NCBI GenBank assembly: GCA_021298835.1
Contig: JAJTHG010000002.1
Location: 33,214 to 97,213, forward strand
DNA length: 64,000 nt
Direction: 5' to 3'
From: Gemmatimonadota bacterium
GTDB lineage: Bacteria > Gemmatimonadota > Gemmatimonadetes > Gemmatimonadales > Gemmatimonadaceae
Part shown: piece after piece, positions 30,001 to 38,249 of the stretch
Layout of the letters: the number at the start of each line of letters is the position of its first letter
How positions within the stretch are numbered: position 1 is the first letter of the stretch
Translations under genes and position numbers: made by a program
The notes under the pieces: model-generated
Seen by the model: the letters and a program-made list of their open reading frames with translations, nothing else
What the model was told of the DNA's origin: nothing
Databases searched by the model: none

Positions 30001-32535
30001 CGGGTTGCGCAGGGTCGAGGCATCGCCGACGTCGGTCCCCTCGACGATCGCGCGGACCATGCGCCGCATGTACTTGCCGCTGCGCGTCTCGGGAAACTGC
30101 GAGACCTCGATGAAGTCCTCTGGAACGGCGGTCGCCCCCTTCTCCTGGCGGACGATCTCGATGAGGCGCCGGCGGTCGTCGCTCGTCAGCCGCCGACCGG
30201 GGGCGGGCTTCACGAAGGCGAGGGGGGTGAGCCCCTTCTGCGCATGCGGCGCGCCGACGACGATGACGTTGCCCACCGGGGAGTCCGGGTTCACCTGCTT
30301 GTCGCGCAGGATCGCCCCCTCGATCTCCTCCGTCCCGAGCCGGTGGCCGGAGACGTTGATGACGTCGTCGGAGCGGCCGTGCAGCGAGAAGCCGCCGTCG
30401 GCGTACTGCACCGCGAAGTCGCCCTGCGTGTAGGCGGTGCGGCCCTGCCAGCGCGTCCAGTACGTCGCGGTGTAGCGGGCGAGGTCGCCCTTCCACGTGG
30501 GCGCCACGCGCGGCCCGTCCACGACGAACCCCTCGGCGTCGCCCCAGATCGTGCGGCAGAGGTACGGGTACGGCGCGCCGATGACGATCTCGCCCTTCTC
30601 GCCCAACTCGGCCGGCCGCGCGACGACGCGGCCGTCGGGCCCGGGCTCGCTGTCGGCGACCCAGACATCGCCCTCGATCCACGGGAGCGGGTACGTGTGC
30701 GCGTCGGCGCGCAGCGGGAAATCGCCGTTGCCGAACAGGTGCGTCCAGACGATGCCGCCGTGCTCCGTCGCCCAGTACGAGTTGATGTACCACGGGGTGA
30801 CGAGCTCCATGCCGAACTGCTGCACCGTCGGCGACGTGGGCTCGGCGCAGAAGGTCGCCACGCGAAGCGAGTCGAGTGCGTACTGCTTGACGTCGGCCAC
30901 GTTCTGCGGGTCGGTCATGACCGTCTTGAGGAAGGTCACGCCGGCCTTGAAGATCTTCACGCCGTAGCGCTCGATGATGCTCGCGAAGCGGCCGGCGCTC
31001 GGGAAGACCGGCGCCCCTTCGCCGATGACGGTCGTGACGCGCGTCGCGAGCGCCGCGCAGAGCATGTAGCTCTGCCCGGTGATCCAGCCGGGATCGGCGA
31101 CGACGTACATGACGTCGCCCGGCGCGGCGTCGAAGACCACCTTCATGGTGTGCGCCACGCCGCTCACGTAGCCGCCGTGCACGTGGACCACGCCCTTGGG
31201 CTTGCCGGTCGAGCCCGACGTGTAGATGAAGAAGAGCGGGAACTCGGCATCCACCACCGCCGGGGGCGACGACGCCCACACGGCTTCGACGAGCGCGCGG
31301 TCGTCGAGCGTGAGGAGGTCGGCCTCGCCGGCCACATCGAGCCCCGCGCGGCGCGCGTGCTCGACGATGGTCGTGAGCGCCTGTGCGGTGAGCTCGTGCG
31401 CCCAGCGGTCGCGCTCGTCGCGCCAGACGAGGTCGGCCTGGCCCGTGTGCCGCACCACGATGACGGCGTCCACGCGCGGCGGCGTCGCGACCAAGGCCGA
31501 CGCGATCGCCGTGCGGATGCGGCTGGCTTCGGCCGCCAGCACGCCGGCCTGCGCCTCGAGGGCGCGGCCGACGCCACGCATGACGTCGGAGCGCTCGAGG
31601 GTGATCTCGCCCCGCACCGCCTCGGCGGCGCCGGCGAGGATCGCCTCGCGCAGCGCGTCGGTGATGCCGAGCCCTTCGACGGCGCGGCGCACGGCGGACA
31701 GCGCCACCTCGGCGGGGACGTAGTTGTCGAGCGCCGGGTCGGTGTACGCCTCCTTGAACGGCACGACCTGCGCGTTGCGGTAGCCGCCGTCGGCGGTGAC
31801 CACGATGCGGGCACCGGCGTTGTGGATGCGGTCGGAGAGCGTCTTGTCGGAGAAGCCGCCGAAGACCGGCGTGTACACCAACCCGAGGCGCTTGCAGGCC
31901 GCCGTCCAGTACACCTGCTCCGGGATGTTGGGCATGTTGAGCGCGACCCGGTCGCCGCGCCGGAGCCCCAGGTGCTGCAGGGCCACCGCACACTTGGCCG
32001 TCTCGAGCAACAGGCGCTTGCGGCTGACCGCGTACGACACGACCGGTCCGCCGCGCCCGCCGTCGAGCGACTGGTCCCAGCGATCGCCCTCGAACAGCAG
32101 CGCCGCTTCGGCGCCGTGGCCGGCGAGCACGTGGCGATCCACCTCGTTGAAGCACGCATTGGTGAGCCCGCCGGCGAACCAGCGGTAGAACGGCGCCTCG
32201 GTGTCGTCGAAGGCCTTCGCCCACGGCTCGTGCGCCTCGGGGTAGGCGACCACCACCGGGGCCCCCGTGCGCGCGTCGTAGCCCTGCCAGCGGTGCTCGG
32301 CGTCGTCCCACGCGATCCACGCCCCGTGCATCCCCACGGCAGAATCGAACCAGTGGATCGTCCGCTTCGCGATGGCACCGTGATACGCCCCGGGATCGTG
32401 CCGGCAGGCCTCGCGCTGCGCCTCCCACTCGGCGCGCGTGCGGATGGGGTTGCGGCGGGCCACCGGCGGAGCGACCGGCGACACTGGCGCGGGTGCGCGG
32501 CCCGACGGCAGCGACTCCCCGGTGGTAATCCCCAT
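27052..32535 (-). CDS. pcs: Trifunctional propionyl-CoA synthase
   Basis: Converts 3-hydroxypropionate, ATP, CoA and NADPH to propionyl-CoA in one reaction chamber. The 1827 residues match the roughly 1820 of Chloroflexus Pcs. Acyl-CoA synthetase domain (about 100-860): YTSGSTGKPKGVVH (438-451), YWATEHGG and the adenylation lysine K821 in TRSGKYMRR. Crotonase-like dehydratase domain (about 885-1080): both catalytic glutamates seem present, E991 in GGGMEFAMAC and E1011 in GQPEVRL, with GYGGTQRLPRL. Zinc-free MDR enoyl-CoA reductase domain (about 1250-1827): EVNFNDIWAITG, GSYVLNLGTV and EGAATGTGLEAL. The ATG at 32535 is chosen for this length; a longer reading passes through two tRNA genes and is rejected. 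Upstream gene of a pcs-mcr pair. Confidence 0.93.
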   Translation of the reverse strand: MGITTGESLPSGRAPAPVSPVAPPVARRNPIRTRAEWEAQREACRHDPGAYHGAIAKRTIHWFDSAVGMHGAWIAWDDAEHRWQGYDARTGAPVVVAYPEAHEPWAKAFDDTEAPFYRWFAGGLTNACFNEVDRHVLAGHGAEAALLFEGDRWDQSLDGGRGGPVVSYAVSRKRLLLETAKCAVALQHLGLRRGDRVALNMPNIPEQVYWTAACKRLGLVYTPVFGGFSDKTLSDRIHNAGARIVVTADGGYRNAQVVPFKEAYTDPALDNYVPAEVALSAVRRAVEGLGITDALREAILAGAAEAVRGEITLERSDVMRGVGRALEAQAGVLAAEASRIRTAIASALVATPPRVDAVIVVRHTGQADLVWRDERDRWAHELTAQALTTIVEHARRAGLDVAGEADLLTLDDRALVEAVWASSPPAVVDAEFPLFFIYTSGSTGKPKGVVHVHGGYVSGVAHTMKVVFDAAPGDVMYVVADPGWITGQSYMLCAALATRVTTVIGEGAPVFPSAGRFASIIERYGVKIFKAGVTFLKTVMTDPQNVADVKQYALDSLRVATFCAEPTSPTVQQFGMELVTPWYINSYWATEHGGIVWTHLFGNGDFPLRADAHTYPLPWIEGDVWVADSEPGPDGRVVARPAELGEKGEIVIGAPYPYLCRTIWGDAEGFVVDGPRVAPTWKGDLARYTATYWTRWQGRTAYTQGDFAVQYADGGFSLHGRSDDVINVSGHRLGTEEIEGAILRDKQVNPDSPVGNVIVVGAPHAQKGLTPLAFVKPAPGRRLTSDDRRRLIEIVRQEKGATAVPEDFIEVSQFPETRSGKYMRRMVRAIVEGTDVGDASTLRNPESIAELRAIVTDWLARQKVADEQQLFEDYRYFRIQYHPLTRDARVAVVTVTNPPVNALNERALDELNIVVDHVARRDDVKAVVFTGQGTASFVAGADIRQLLEEVRTLEEALPLPNNAHLAFRKIEAMDKPAIAAINGVALGGGMEFAMACHVRVAEAHATFGQPEVRLNLLPGYGGTQRLPRLLELAGHAQPIVRALEYVVGGRTYGADDLAADGLVQAIAGDADDVVSLAVRLAAEYVAAPRGDGLVARTFAARKTAASAWKAPGRATLDGALADAETRRLLAQADAVGRGPVAARILDAVRTGWTLGFDTGLEREARLFAEAVIDPAGGKAGIQAFQDKRSAPLPTRRATAPTPEHVPALVAAGTLLPVGSPFFPGLTPIPEWQYGHAVVKDPATGANAHGLPRDAEREILVPVPTPGPNEAVVYVLASEVNFNDIWAITGIPVSPFENHDLDYQVTGSGGVGLVASLGAEAKREGRLKVGDLVTIYSGQSDLLSPLAARDPMYADFAIQGYETDTGSHQQFLLAQAPQLHPLPPDLTLESAGSYVLNLGTVVRALFTTLQVEAGKTIFVEGAATGTGLEALKSAARNGLDAVGLVSNPDRAAFVKAQGAVGAINRKDAAWVGAFTPVPGDPAGIAAWERAGVPLLEAMRAQTGGRLADYAVSHAGQEAFPRSFQMLAEGGTLTFYGATSGYWFSFVGKAGAVAPDVMLRRARLRAGEAVLLYYGAGTADLLDPVGLEAIEAVRAAGGRLVVATATDAQREFVQSLGFGDAVRGVVSLEDLRRREGDGFDWPSALPPLPDAKRETARFKEAVRDFQERTMKPFGSAVGRFLRSADNPRGYPDLVIERAGHDALAASTSLVKPFTGRVVYCEDMAGRRYTFYAPQVWMRQRRILMPTATIAGTHLCNAYEVVRMNDMIAAGQLEVTEPTVVAWHELPAAHQAMWDNTHAGATYVVNHALPRLGLTSRDELYQEWAARAHA

Positions 32536-32748
32536 CGTGGCGTGGACGCTGGAGGTGCAGTGACGGCCGTGCGGCACTCCGCACGCGTCGGAGGCCCGCC
32601 GTGGCAGAGAACGTACCAGCAACCGCCGACTAGGGTAACTGCCCAAGGAGACGGGACGCGCACCGGTCGTCGCGGTCGTCGTGCGCGCGGCGCACCGGGC
32701 GACGCGGCGCCGCATCGCGCGTCGTGGCACGGCACGCCTTCCGCTGCA

Positions 32749-32835
32749 TACCCGGGGTGGGACTCGAACCCACACGCTCCTCGCGGAACAGGAGATTTTA
32801 AGTCTCCCGCGTATCGCCAGTTTCGCCACCCGGGT
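32749..32835 (-). tRNA. tRNA-Leu(UAA)
   Basis: An 87-base cloverleaf: acceptor ACCCGGG/CCCGGGT with discriminator A, D-arm with TGGCGA, anticodon stem GGAGA/TCTCC with loop CTTAAAA (anticodon TAA), a long class II variable arm, and T-arm GTGGGTTCGAGTCCCAC. CCA is not encoded. It lies about 210 bases upstream of pcs. Confidence 0.95.
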
Positions 32836-32894
32836 GCTCGTCCCAGAATGCCGAACGGGGATGGCGATTCGCCACCCCCGTCCGAGACCTGCAG

Positions 32895-32967
32895 AGCGGG
32901 AGACGGGACTTGAACCCGCGACCCCAACCTTGGCAAGGTTGTGCTCTACCAACTGAGCTACTCCCGC
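32895..32967 (-). tRNA. tRNA-Gly(GCC)
   Basis: A 73-base cloverleaf: acceptor GCGGGAG/CTCCCGC with discriminator T, D-arm AGCTCAGTTGGTAGAGC, anticodon stem CAACC/GGTTG with loop TTGCCAA (anticodon GCC), and T-arm GCGGGTTCAAGTCCCGT. CCA is not encoded. The tRNA-Leu follows 59 bases downstream, so the two are probably cotranscribed. Confidence 0.96.
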
Positions 32968-33018
32968 GTCCCTGAAATGTGGCGGGGGCGACGGGCAACG
33001 GGCAAGCCACCCGGGCGA

Positions 33019-34830
33019 CTACCCCTCGCGTTTCCGCCCGCCGGTCGTGCCACCGCCCGCCCCCACCGCGTTCGTCGCGTACCAGATGCTGTAGGCCAGC
33101 AGGCACGCCAGCGTGGCGTCACCGCCATTGGCCGAGGCGCGCCCATCGGGCTCGACCCGCTCGGCGGCGAAGCCCTCGTGCAGCGGGGCGCGGCGCAGCC
33201 ACTCGAGCACCTCGTCCGCGTCCGGACCCATCAGCCGCGCGCACTGGTCGGTCAGCATGGTGACCGGTCGTGCCGCCAGCGCCCTCATCGTGCGTCGGTA
33301 CGTGGCGTCCGTCCGCGCGCAGAACTCGAACTGGGGAAGCCACCCGAGACTCGCGCCCGCGAGGTCGTCGCCCGCCTGGCCCCCGAGCAGGTCGCTCGCC
33401 GGCGCGAACTGCTCGCCCCCCGGGCCCTTCCGCACGAAGTGCTTGCGAGCCGCCTGACGGACCGCCGTGGCGTCGGCCACCTCCTTCGCCGACTCCTCGT
33501 CGAGCGTGCGGGTGAAGACCTCGAGCGCGAAGGCGGCCGCGGCGTTCGCGTGCAGCGTCCATGGATGCGGGGCGGGCTCACCGGCGGGAGTGACGTCGGT
33601 CGCGTAGAGCGGCACCGAGGGGTGCCGCCGCGCCTGCAGGTCGTCGTGACATAGGTAAAGCGTGTCCCCGACCACCGCGTCCTCGACGATCTGGTCGTCC
33701 TCGGTGTCGCGGACGTAGCGGTCGATCGCGATCGGGTAGGCGGCCACCCCCTCGAGCGCGAACCCCGGCTCGAAGAGCGTGCCGTCGAAGTAGGCCGTCC
33801 CCTGGCCCGGGGCGTAGCCGTGCAACTCGCAGAGCCGCAGCAGGAGCTCCTTCGCGAGCCCGGCATCGGCGAGCTGCACGGCCGGGAGCGTCCACAACAG
33901 CGCATCCGCGTCGCGCACGGTCACGCCCGCCCCATGCCACGGAACGCGCGTCCGCACGCAGTAGAAGTGCGCGTCGTCGAGCGCCCGGCCCACGGCGAAG
34001 AAGTAGCCGAAGAGCAGGTTGCGCATCATGACGCGGTCGAGCCCCTCGTGGCCGGTGCTCTGTTCGAGGCCGCGCAGCGCGTCGCGCGTGCGGGCGAGAA
34101 GGTCACGCCACCCGCGCCGCCGCAGCACCAGCGCCGAGGCCCGGGCACCGTCCCGCTCGGGACCGGCGGCGCAGAAGAAGGCGACGTCGTGCGAGGCCCC
34201 CGGTGCCGCCGTGAAGGCGCGGCCGATCGCGTAACGCGGGGCGGCACCGTCGGTGACGCGCGTCGTCGCGACCCCGTCGGCGCACCACGCGAGCGCCGCG
34301 ACGCCCGGCAGCGCGGCCCCCTCGAGCAGGACGAGGCCGTCCGGGGTCGCCTCGGCGCGCGCCGCGTCGTCGAAGGGCCGCGGCGTGCGCACCCGCTGCT
34401 GGCGGTGCCCCAGCGTCCCCTCGATGGCGAGTTCGATCTCGGCCGGGAAGCGGCCGCGATTCTCGACCGCGAGCGCGTACACGAAACCCGCCCCGTCCGC
34501 GTCGCGGCCGGTGGGCGCGAAGATCGTGCCGCGCACGACGAGGTCCCCCACCGTGGCCGTGAACGTGGGCAGCCACTCGAGTGCCCGTTCCCACGCGAGG
34601 CCCGAGGCCCCGAGCGGTACGACCTCCCCGTTGACGCGCAGCACCGGCTGGGCGAGCGCCGGCCCCGTCCCCGCCATGAAGTCGGCGTGGCCCGCGAACT
34701 CGATCGCGGCACGCGAGCCCCGGTGCAGCATCCCGACGCAATGCACGGAGGCATCGGCCGGATGGATGCAGGGGAGCGACAGCCAGTGGTTGCCGGTGAC
34801 GATCCAGGGGAGGGCGGGAATCGGGTGCAC
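33019..34830 (-). CDS. Six-hairpin glycosidase-like protein (possible glycogen-debranching type)
   Basis: A 603-residue cytoplasmic-looking protein with no signal peptide. It appears to have an N-terminal beta-sandwich (about 1-235) and a C-terminal helical toroid (about 255-585) in the manner of (alpha/alpha)6 glycosidases; WHGAGVTVRDADALLWTLPA and TAYFDGTLFEPGF resemble the substrate face of debranching/trehalase-like enzymes. I cannot assign a substrate or catalytic residues with confidence. The start is GTG at 34830 (MHPIPALPWIVTGNHWLSLP); a TAGATT hexamer lies six bases upstream and there is no Shine-Dalgarno. It is divergent from the exported protein at 34894. Confidence 0.55.
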   Translation of the reverse strand: MHPIPALPWIVTGNHWLSLPCIHPADASVHCVGMLHRGSRAAIEFAGHADFMAGTGPALAQPVLRVNGEVVPLGASGLAWERALEWLPTFTATVGDLVVRGTIFAPTGRDADGAGFVYALAVENRGRFPAEIELAIEGTLGHRQQRVRTPRPFDDAARAEATPDGLVLLEGAALPGVAALAWCADGVATTRVTDGAAPRYAIGRAFTAAPGASHDVAFFCAAGPERDGARASALVLRRRGWRDLLARTRDALRGLEQSTGHEGLDRVMMRNLLFGYFFAVGRALDDAHFYCVRTRVPWHGAGVTVRDADALLWTLPAVQLADAGLAKELLLRLCELHGYAPGQGTAYFDGTLFEPGFALEGVAAYPIAIDRYVRDTEDDQIVEDAVVGDTLYLCHDDLQARRHPSVPLYATDVTPAGEPAPHPWTLHANAAAAFALEVFTRTLDEESAKEVADATAVRQAARKHFVRKGPGGEQFAPASDLLGGQAGDDLAGASLGWLPQFEFCARTDATYRRTMRALAARPVTMLTDQCARLMGPDADEVLEWLRRAPLHEGFAAERVEPDGRASANGGDATLACLLAYSIWYATNAVGAGGGTTGGRKREG

Positions 34831-34836
34831 GGTCGC

Positions 34837-34842
34837 AATCTA
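34837..34842 (-). promoter_or_regulatory. Possible -10 element, glycosidase-like gene
   Basis: TAGATT six bases before the GTG start; tentative leaderless promoter in a 63-base divergent gap. Confidence 0.3.
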
Positions 34843-34879
34843 CCGCCCGCCGGGCGGGATCGGCGCATGACGCACCGGG

Positions 34880-34885
34880 TATCTT
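34880..34885 (+). promoter_or_regulatory. Possible -10 element, exported protein gene
   Basis: TATCTT eight bases before the ATG at 34894. An earlier in-frame ATG at 34867 would lie upstream of this element, which favours the later start if the promoter is real. Confidence 0.32.
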
Positions 34886-34893
34886 ACCGCGCC

Positions 34894-36588
34894 ATGGCGA
34901 TCCCGACCTGCCCAGCCCGGTCCCCGGCGGCCCGCACGACGACGTTCCTCCTGCTGGCGGCCGCCCTCGCGGCCCTGCCGGCCGAGTCGGCCACGGCGCA
35001 GCGTGTCCTCGATCCCCTGGGCGATGCCTCGCTACCGCGACCGGGCCAGGTACGCGTCGGGCTGGGCGGGCGGTGGGACTGGTTCGACTCGCAACTGGCG
35101 GCGACGCCGGGCGGCGCCCGGATACCACTCGGTGACGGCGTGATCGCCGAACCGCTCGGGGATCGCTTCGGCGGATTCGTACGAGGCGCCGTCCGGCGTC
35201 TGGCGAACGACACGACCCTGCCGGTCACCGCCGGTGTGATGCGCGGCGGCATCGAGGCGCGCAACTGGGCGGTCCCGGTGGTGCTCGAGGTCGGGATCAC
35301 CCGCTGGCTCGCCGTGCAGGCCACGGTGCCGGTGGTGCAGCCCTTCACGAGCGTCTTCCTGCGCCCCAACCCCGTGGGAACGTTCGCCGATCTCGGGGCG
35401 AACCCAGCGTCGCGCAGCGACGCTTCCGGGCAGGCCGCCCGCACTGCGGCGACGCAAGCGATCACGCAGCTGCTGCAGGCCGGCACCGCCATCCGGCAGG
35501 CGCGGCCCGAGTGCTTCGCCGCGTCGCCCGGTGCCGCGTGCGGGCCGGTCATCGCCGCCGAGGCGCGGGCGGCGGACATGGCGCTGGGCGTCACCCAGGC
35601 CTTCACCGCGGGTCGTCCGTTCGCGCCGCTCGCCGGCAGCCGGGCGGACTCGATGATCGCCGTGCAGTTCGCCGCCTTCAACGCGACCGTCCGCAGCATC
35701 ACCGGGGCCACGATCGACCCGGTGACAGCTCGTCCCGTCTTCGCAGCCGCCCGGATGGGCTTCGCGGACTTCCAGGCGATGGTCCTCGGCGCCGGCTTCG
35801 ACACGCTCGGTTCCCGCCGCCGCATCCTCATGGGTGACGCCTCGGCCGGCGTCATCGTGAAGCTCTTCGACACGTTCGGGCGAACCGACAGCGCGCGGAT
35901 CGCGGCGTCGGGAGTGCGCGTCCGCAGCAGCCTGCGGGTGCTCGGCATCCTCGGCACCGGGCAGGTGCCCGTGGCGCGGCAGTGGGTGGATCAGGGGAGC
36001 GGCACCGACGGTACGGCGCTCGACGTGCGCTGGACGACGGACCTGCTCGCCTCGCGCCGTTTCTGGATGTCGGTGGCCGTCCAGGGGCGCCAGTGGGCGG
36101 ACGAAACCATGCCGGCGGGCGTGGTGATGGTATCCGACGGGACGACGCCGTTCGGCACGCCGCCCGGCGGCGTGACGACGATGCCGATCGTGGTGGACCC
36201 CACCGCGCGATGGATGCGGCGACGCGGGTCGGAGCGGACGCTGGACGTCGTGCCGCGGTTCGTCTTGAACGACTTCGTGTCGTTCCAGGCCGCCTGGCGC
36301 TGGCGTTCGCGGGACGACGACACGTTCACGGCCCGGGGGGCCGTGGCGGACTTCGCCGGTGATGGCCGTCGCCCTGCCGGCCTCGACGGACTGCTCTCGC
36401 GGGGCGGGTCGGAGCAGCGTCTCGGGATCGGCGTCACCTTCTCGACCGTCGCGGCGAAGCGGAAGGAGCGCCGCGGGGTGCCGGTGGAGGTGAGTTACCT
36501 CCACCAGCAGGTCATCGCCGGGACGAACCTTCCGCGGATGACGAGCGACGCCGTGCAGTTGCGCTGGTACTGGCCGGTGCGGCACTGA
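34894..36588 (+). CDS. Exported, probably outer-membrane protein of unknown function
   Basis: A 564-residue protein with a signal peptide (hydrophobic FLLLAAALAALPAESATAQ, cleavage likely after ATAQ or before it). The body has alternating beta-like segments such as QVRVGLGGRWDWF, VPVVLEVGITRWLAVQATVPV and TSDAVQLRWYWPVRH at the end, suggesting a beta-barrel with a central helical Ala-rich insertion (about 170-260). Two cysteines (about 210 and 218) in the insertion could form a disulfide. I recognise no named family. The last 77 bases overlap the 3' end of recN on the opposite strand. Confidence 0.65.
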   Translation: MAIPTCPARSPAARTTTFLLLAAALAALPAESATAQRVLDPLGDASLPRPGQVRVGLGGRWDWFDSQLAATPGGARIPLGDGVIAEPLGDRFGGFVRGAVRRLANDTTLPVTAGVMRGGIEARNWAVPVVLEVGITRWLAVQATVPVVQPFTSVFLRPNPVGTFADLGANPASRSDASGQAARTAATQAITQLLQAGTAIRQARPECFAASPGAACGPVIAAEARAADMALGVTQAFTAGRPFAPLAGSRADSMIAVQFAAFNATVRSITGATIDPVTARPVFAAARMGFADFQAMVLGAGFDTLGSRRRILMGDASAGVIVKLFDTFGRTDSARIAASGVRVRSSLRVLGILGTGQVPVARQWVDQGSGTDGTALDVRWTTDLLASRRFWMSVAVQGRQWADETMPAGVVMVSDGTTPFGTPPGGVTTMPIVVDPTARWMRRRGSERTLDVVPRFVLNDFVSFQAAWRWRSRDDDTFTARGAVADFAGDGRRPAGLDGLLSRGGSEQRLGIGVTFSTVAAKRKERRGVPVEVSYLHQQVIAGTNLPRMTSDAVQLRWYWPVRH

Positions 36589-38242
36589 CGGCGAGCAGCT
36601 CTCGGGCGTGGGCGCGACCCACGTCGCTTTCGGCGTCGCCTCCCAGCATGCGGGCGATCTCGCGCTCGCGGGCCTCGCCCACCACAGCCGCGACGTCGGT
36701 GGTGGTGACGCCGCCCTTCGCGGCCTTGGCCACCTGCACGTGATGGTGTGCCCGCGCGGCGATCTGCGGCAGGTGCGTGATCGCGAACACCTGGTGCGTC
36801 GCCGCAAGGGCGCGCATCGCGTCGCCGACCTTGAGCCCCACGGCCCCGCCGATGCCGGCGTCCACCTCGTCGAAGACGAGGGTGGGGACACGGTCCACCC
36901 GCGCGAGCACCGACTTGAGCGCGAGCATGACGCGCGCGAGCTCGCCCCCCGAGGCCACGCGGGCGAGCGGCCGCTCGTCGTGGCCGGCGTTGAGGCGCAC
37001 GCGGAAGGCCACGTCCTCCGCGCCGTCCGGGGTGATGGCCGCCTTTGGCTCGAGCGCCACGCGCACCGCCCCGTCGGCCATGCCGAGCGCCGGCAGGACG
37101 GCGCTGACCGCGGCGGCGAGTCGGCCCGCCGCCTCGGTGCGGCGCCCCGTGAGCGCCGCCGCCGCCGCCTCGGTGTCGTGCAGCGCCGCGGCCTCTCGCG
37201 CCTCGAGCGCCCGCGCGTCGAGGCCGCCGGCCTCCACGAGGTCGAGTTCGGCCCGCGCCTCCTCGCCCGTGCGCATGACGTCCGCCAGCGTCGGCCCGTG
37301 CTTCTGCTGCAGCCGGTAGAGCAGCTCGCGCCGCCGCTGGACCTCGGCGAGGCGCGCGGGATCGGGCTCGACCGACTCGGCGTAGCCGCCGAGGTCGCGG
37401 GCCAGCGCCGCGAGGACGTCGAGCGCGCCGTCCAACTGCTGCCGCCGTTCCGCGTTGCCGGGGTCGAGCCGCTCGAGGTGCGCCACCGCCTTGCGCGCCG
37501 CGGCAAGCCGCGCGAGCGCCCCGTCGTCGTCGTCCTCGAGCGCGGCCATCGCCTGCCCCGCCAGCGCCCGCAACTCGTCGGCATGCTCGAGCCGACGCGC
37601 CTCGTCCTCGAGTGTCACGTCCTCGCCGGCCACGAGGCGGGCGCCGTCGATCTCGCCCACCACGTGGCGCAGCCAGTCGGCGCGCTTGGCGGCCGCGGCC
37701 CGGCGCCGCTCGAGGTCCTCGCGCTCGCGACGGGCGGCGCTGAGGGCGGCATGGGCCTCGCGCAGCGCCTGCGCCTCCGCCTGCGCGCCGGCGAAGGCGT
37801 CGAGGATGGCGCGCTGGCTCCCGTCGTCGAGCAGCGTCTGTGCCTCGTGCTGCCCGTGCAGGTCCACGAGCCGCCGCCCCACCTCGGCGAGGACGCCGGC
37901 CGTCACGGACGTGCCGTTGACCCATGCGCGCGCCCGCCCCGTGGAGGCCACCTCGCGCCGGAGGACGATCGTGCCGTCCTCGGCGTCGAGACCGTGCGCG
38001 TCGAGGACGGCCGCCACCTCGGGGCGTCCGGCGGCGTCGAAGGTGCCCTCGACGACAGCTTTGTCCCGCCCCGTGCGCACCACGTCGGCGGAGGCCCGTT
38101 CCCCGAGCAGCAGGCCGAGGGCACCGACGATGATGGACTTCCCCGCCCCGGTCTCGCCAGTGAGCACGTTGAAGCCGGGGGCGAGCGCGAGCGTGACGTG
38201 TTCGATCAGCGCGAAATCGCGGATGCGGAGCTCGACGAGCAT
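36512..38242 (-). CDS. recN: DNA repair protein RecN
   Basis: SMC-like ATPase that acts early in double-strand break repair. The 576 residues have the N-terminal LRIRDFALIEHVTLAL and Walker A GETGAGKSI, a central Glu/Arg/Ala-rich coiled coil (about 155-370), then the signature ARVASGGELARVMLALK and Walker B VFDEVDAGIGG, with HLPQIAARAHHH. The last 35 residues are a Ser/Ala/Arg tail encoded in the region overlapping the opposing exported-protein gene. It follows nadK by seven bases; nadK-recN is a common pair. Confidence 0.94.
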   Translation of the reverse strand: MLVELRIRDFALIEHVTLALAPGFNVLTGETGAGKSIIVGALGLLLGERASADVVRTGRDKAVVEGTFDAAGRPEVAAVLDAHGLDAEDGTIVLRREVASTGRARAWVNGTSVTAGVLAEVGRRLVDLHGQHEAQTLLDDGSQRAILDAFAGAQAEAQALREAHAALSAARREREDLERRRAAAAKRADWLRHVVGEIDGARLVAGEDVTLEDEARRLEHADELRALAGQAMAALEDDDDGALARLAAARKAVAHLERLDPGNAERRQQLDGALDVLAALARDLGGYAESVEPDPARLAEVQRRRELLYRLQQKHGPTLADVMRTGEEARAELDLVEAGGLDARALEAREAAALHDTEAAAAALTGRRTEAAGRLAAAVSAVLPALGMADGAVRVALEPKAAITPDGAEDVAFRVRLNAGHDERPLARVASGGELARVMLALKSVLARVDRVPTLVFDEVDAGIGGAVGLKVGDAMRALAATHQVFAITHLPQIAARAHHHVQVAKAAKGGVTTTDVAAVVGEAREREIARMLGGDAESDVGRAHARELLAVSAAPASTSATARRRSSSAEGSSRR

Positions 38243-38249
38243 GGCCCCC

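Noticed and set aside
24262..32913. Plus-strand open frame of 2883 codons antisense to mcr and pcs
   Set aside because: GC-rich DNA often gives long antisense frames. The translation is Arg/Gly/Asp-rich without domains, while the minus strand encodes two well-conserved enzymes and a tRNA lies inside it.
32536..32952. Upstream extension of pcs to 1966 residues
   Set aside because: It would run through tRNA-Leu and into tRNA-Gly on the same strand. The ATG at 32535 gives the family length.
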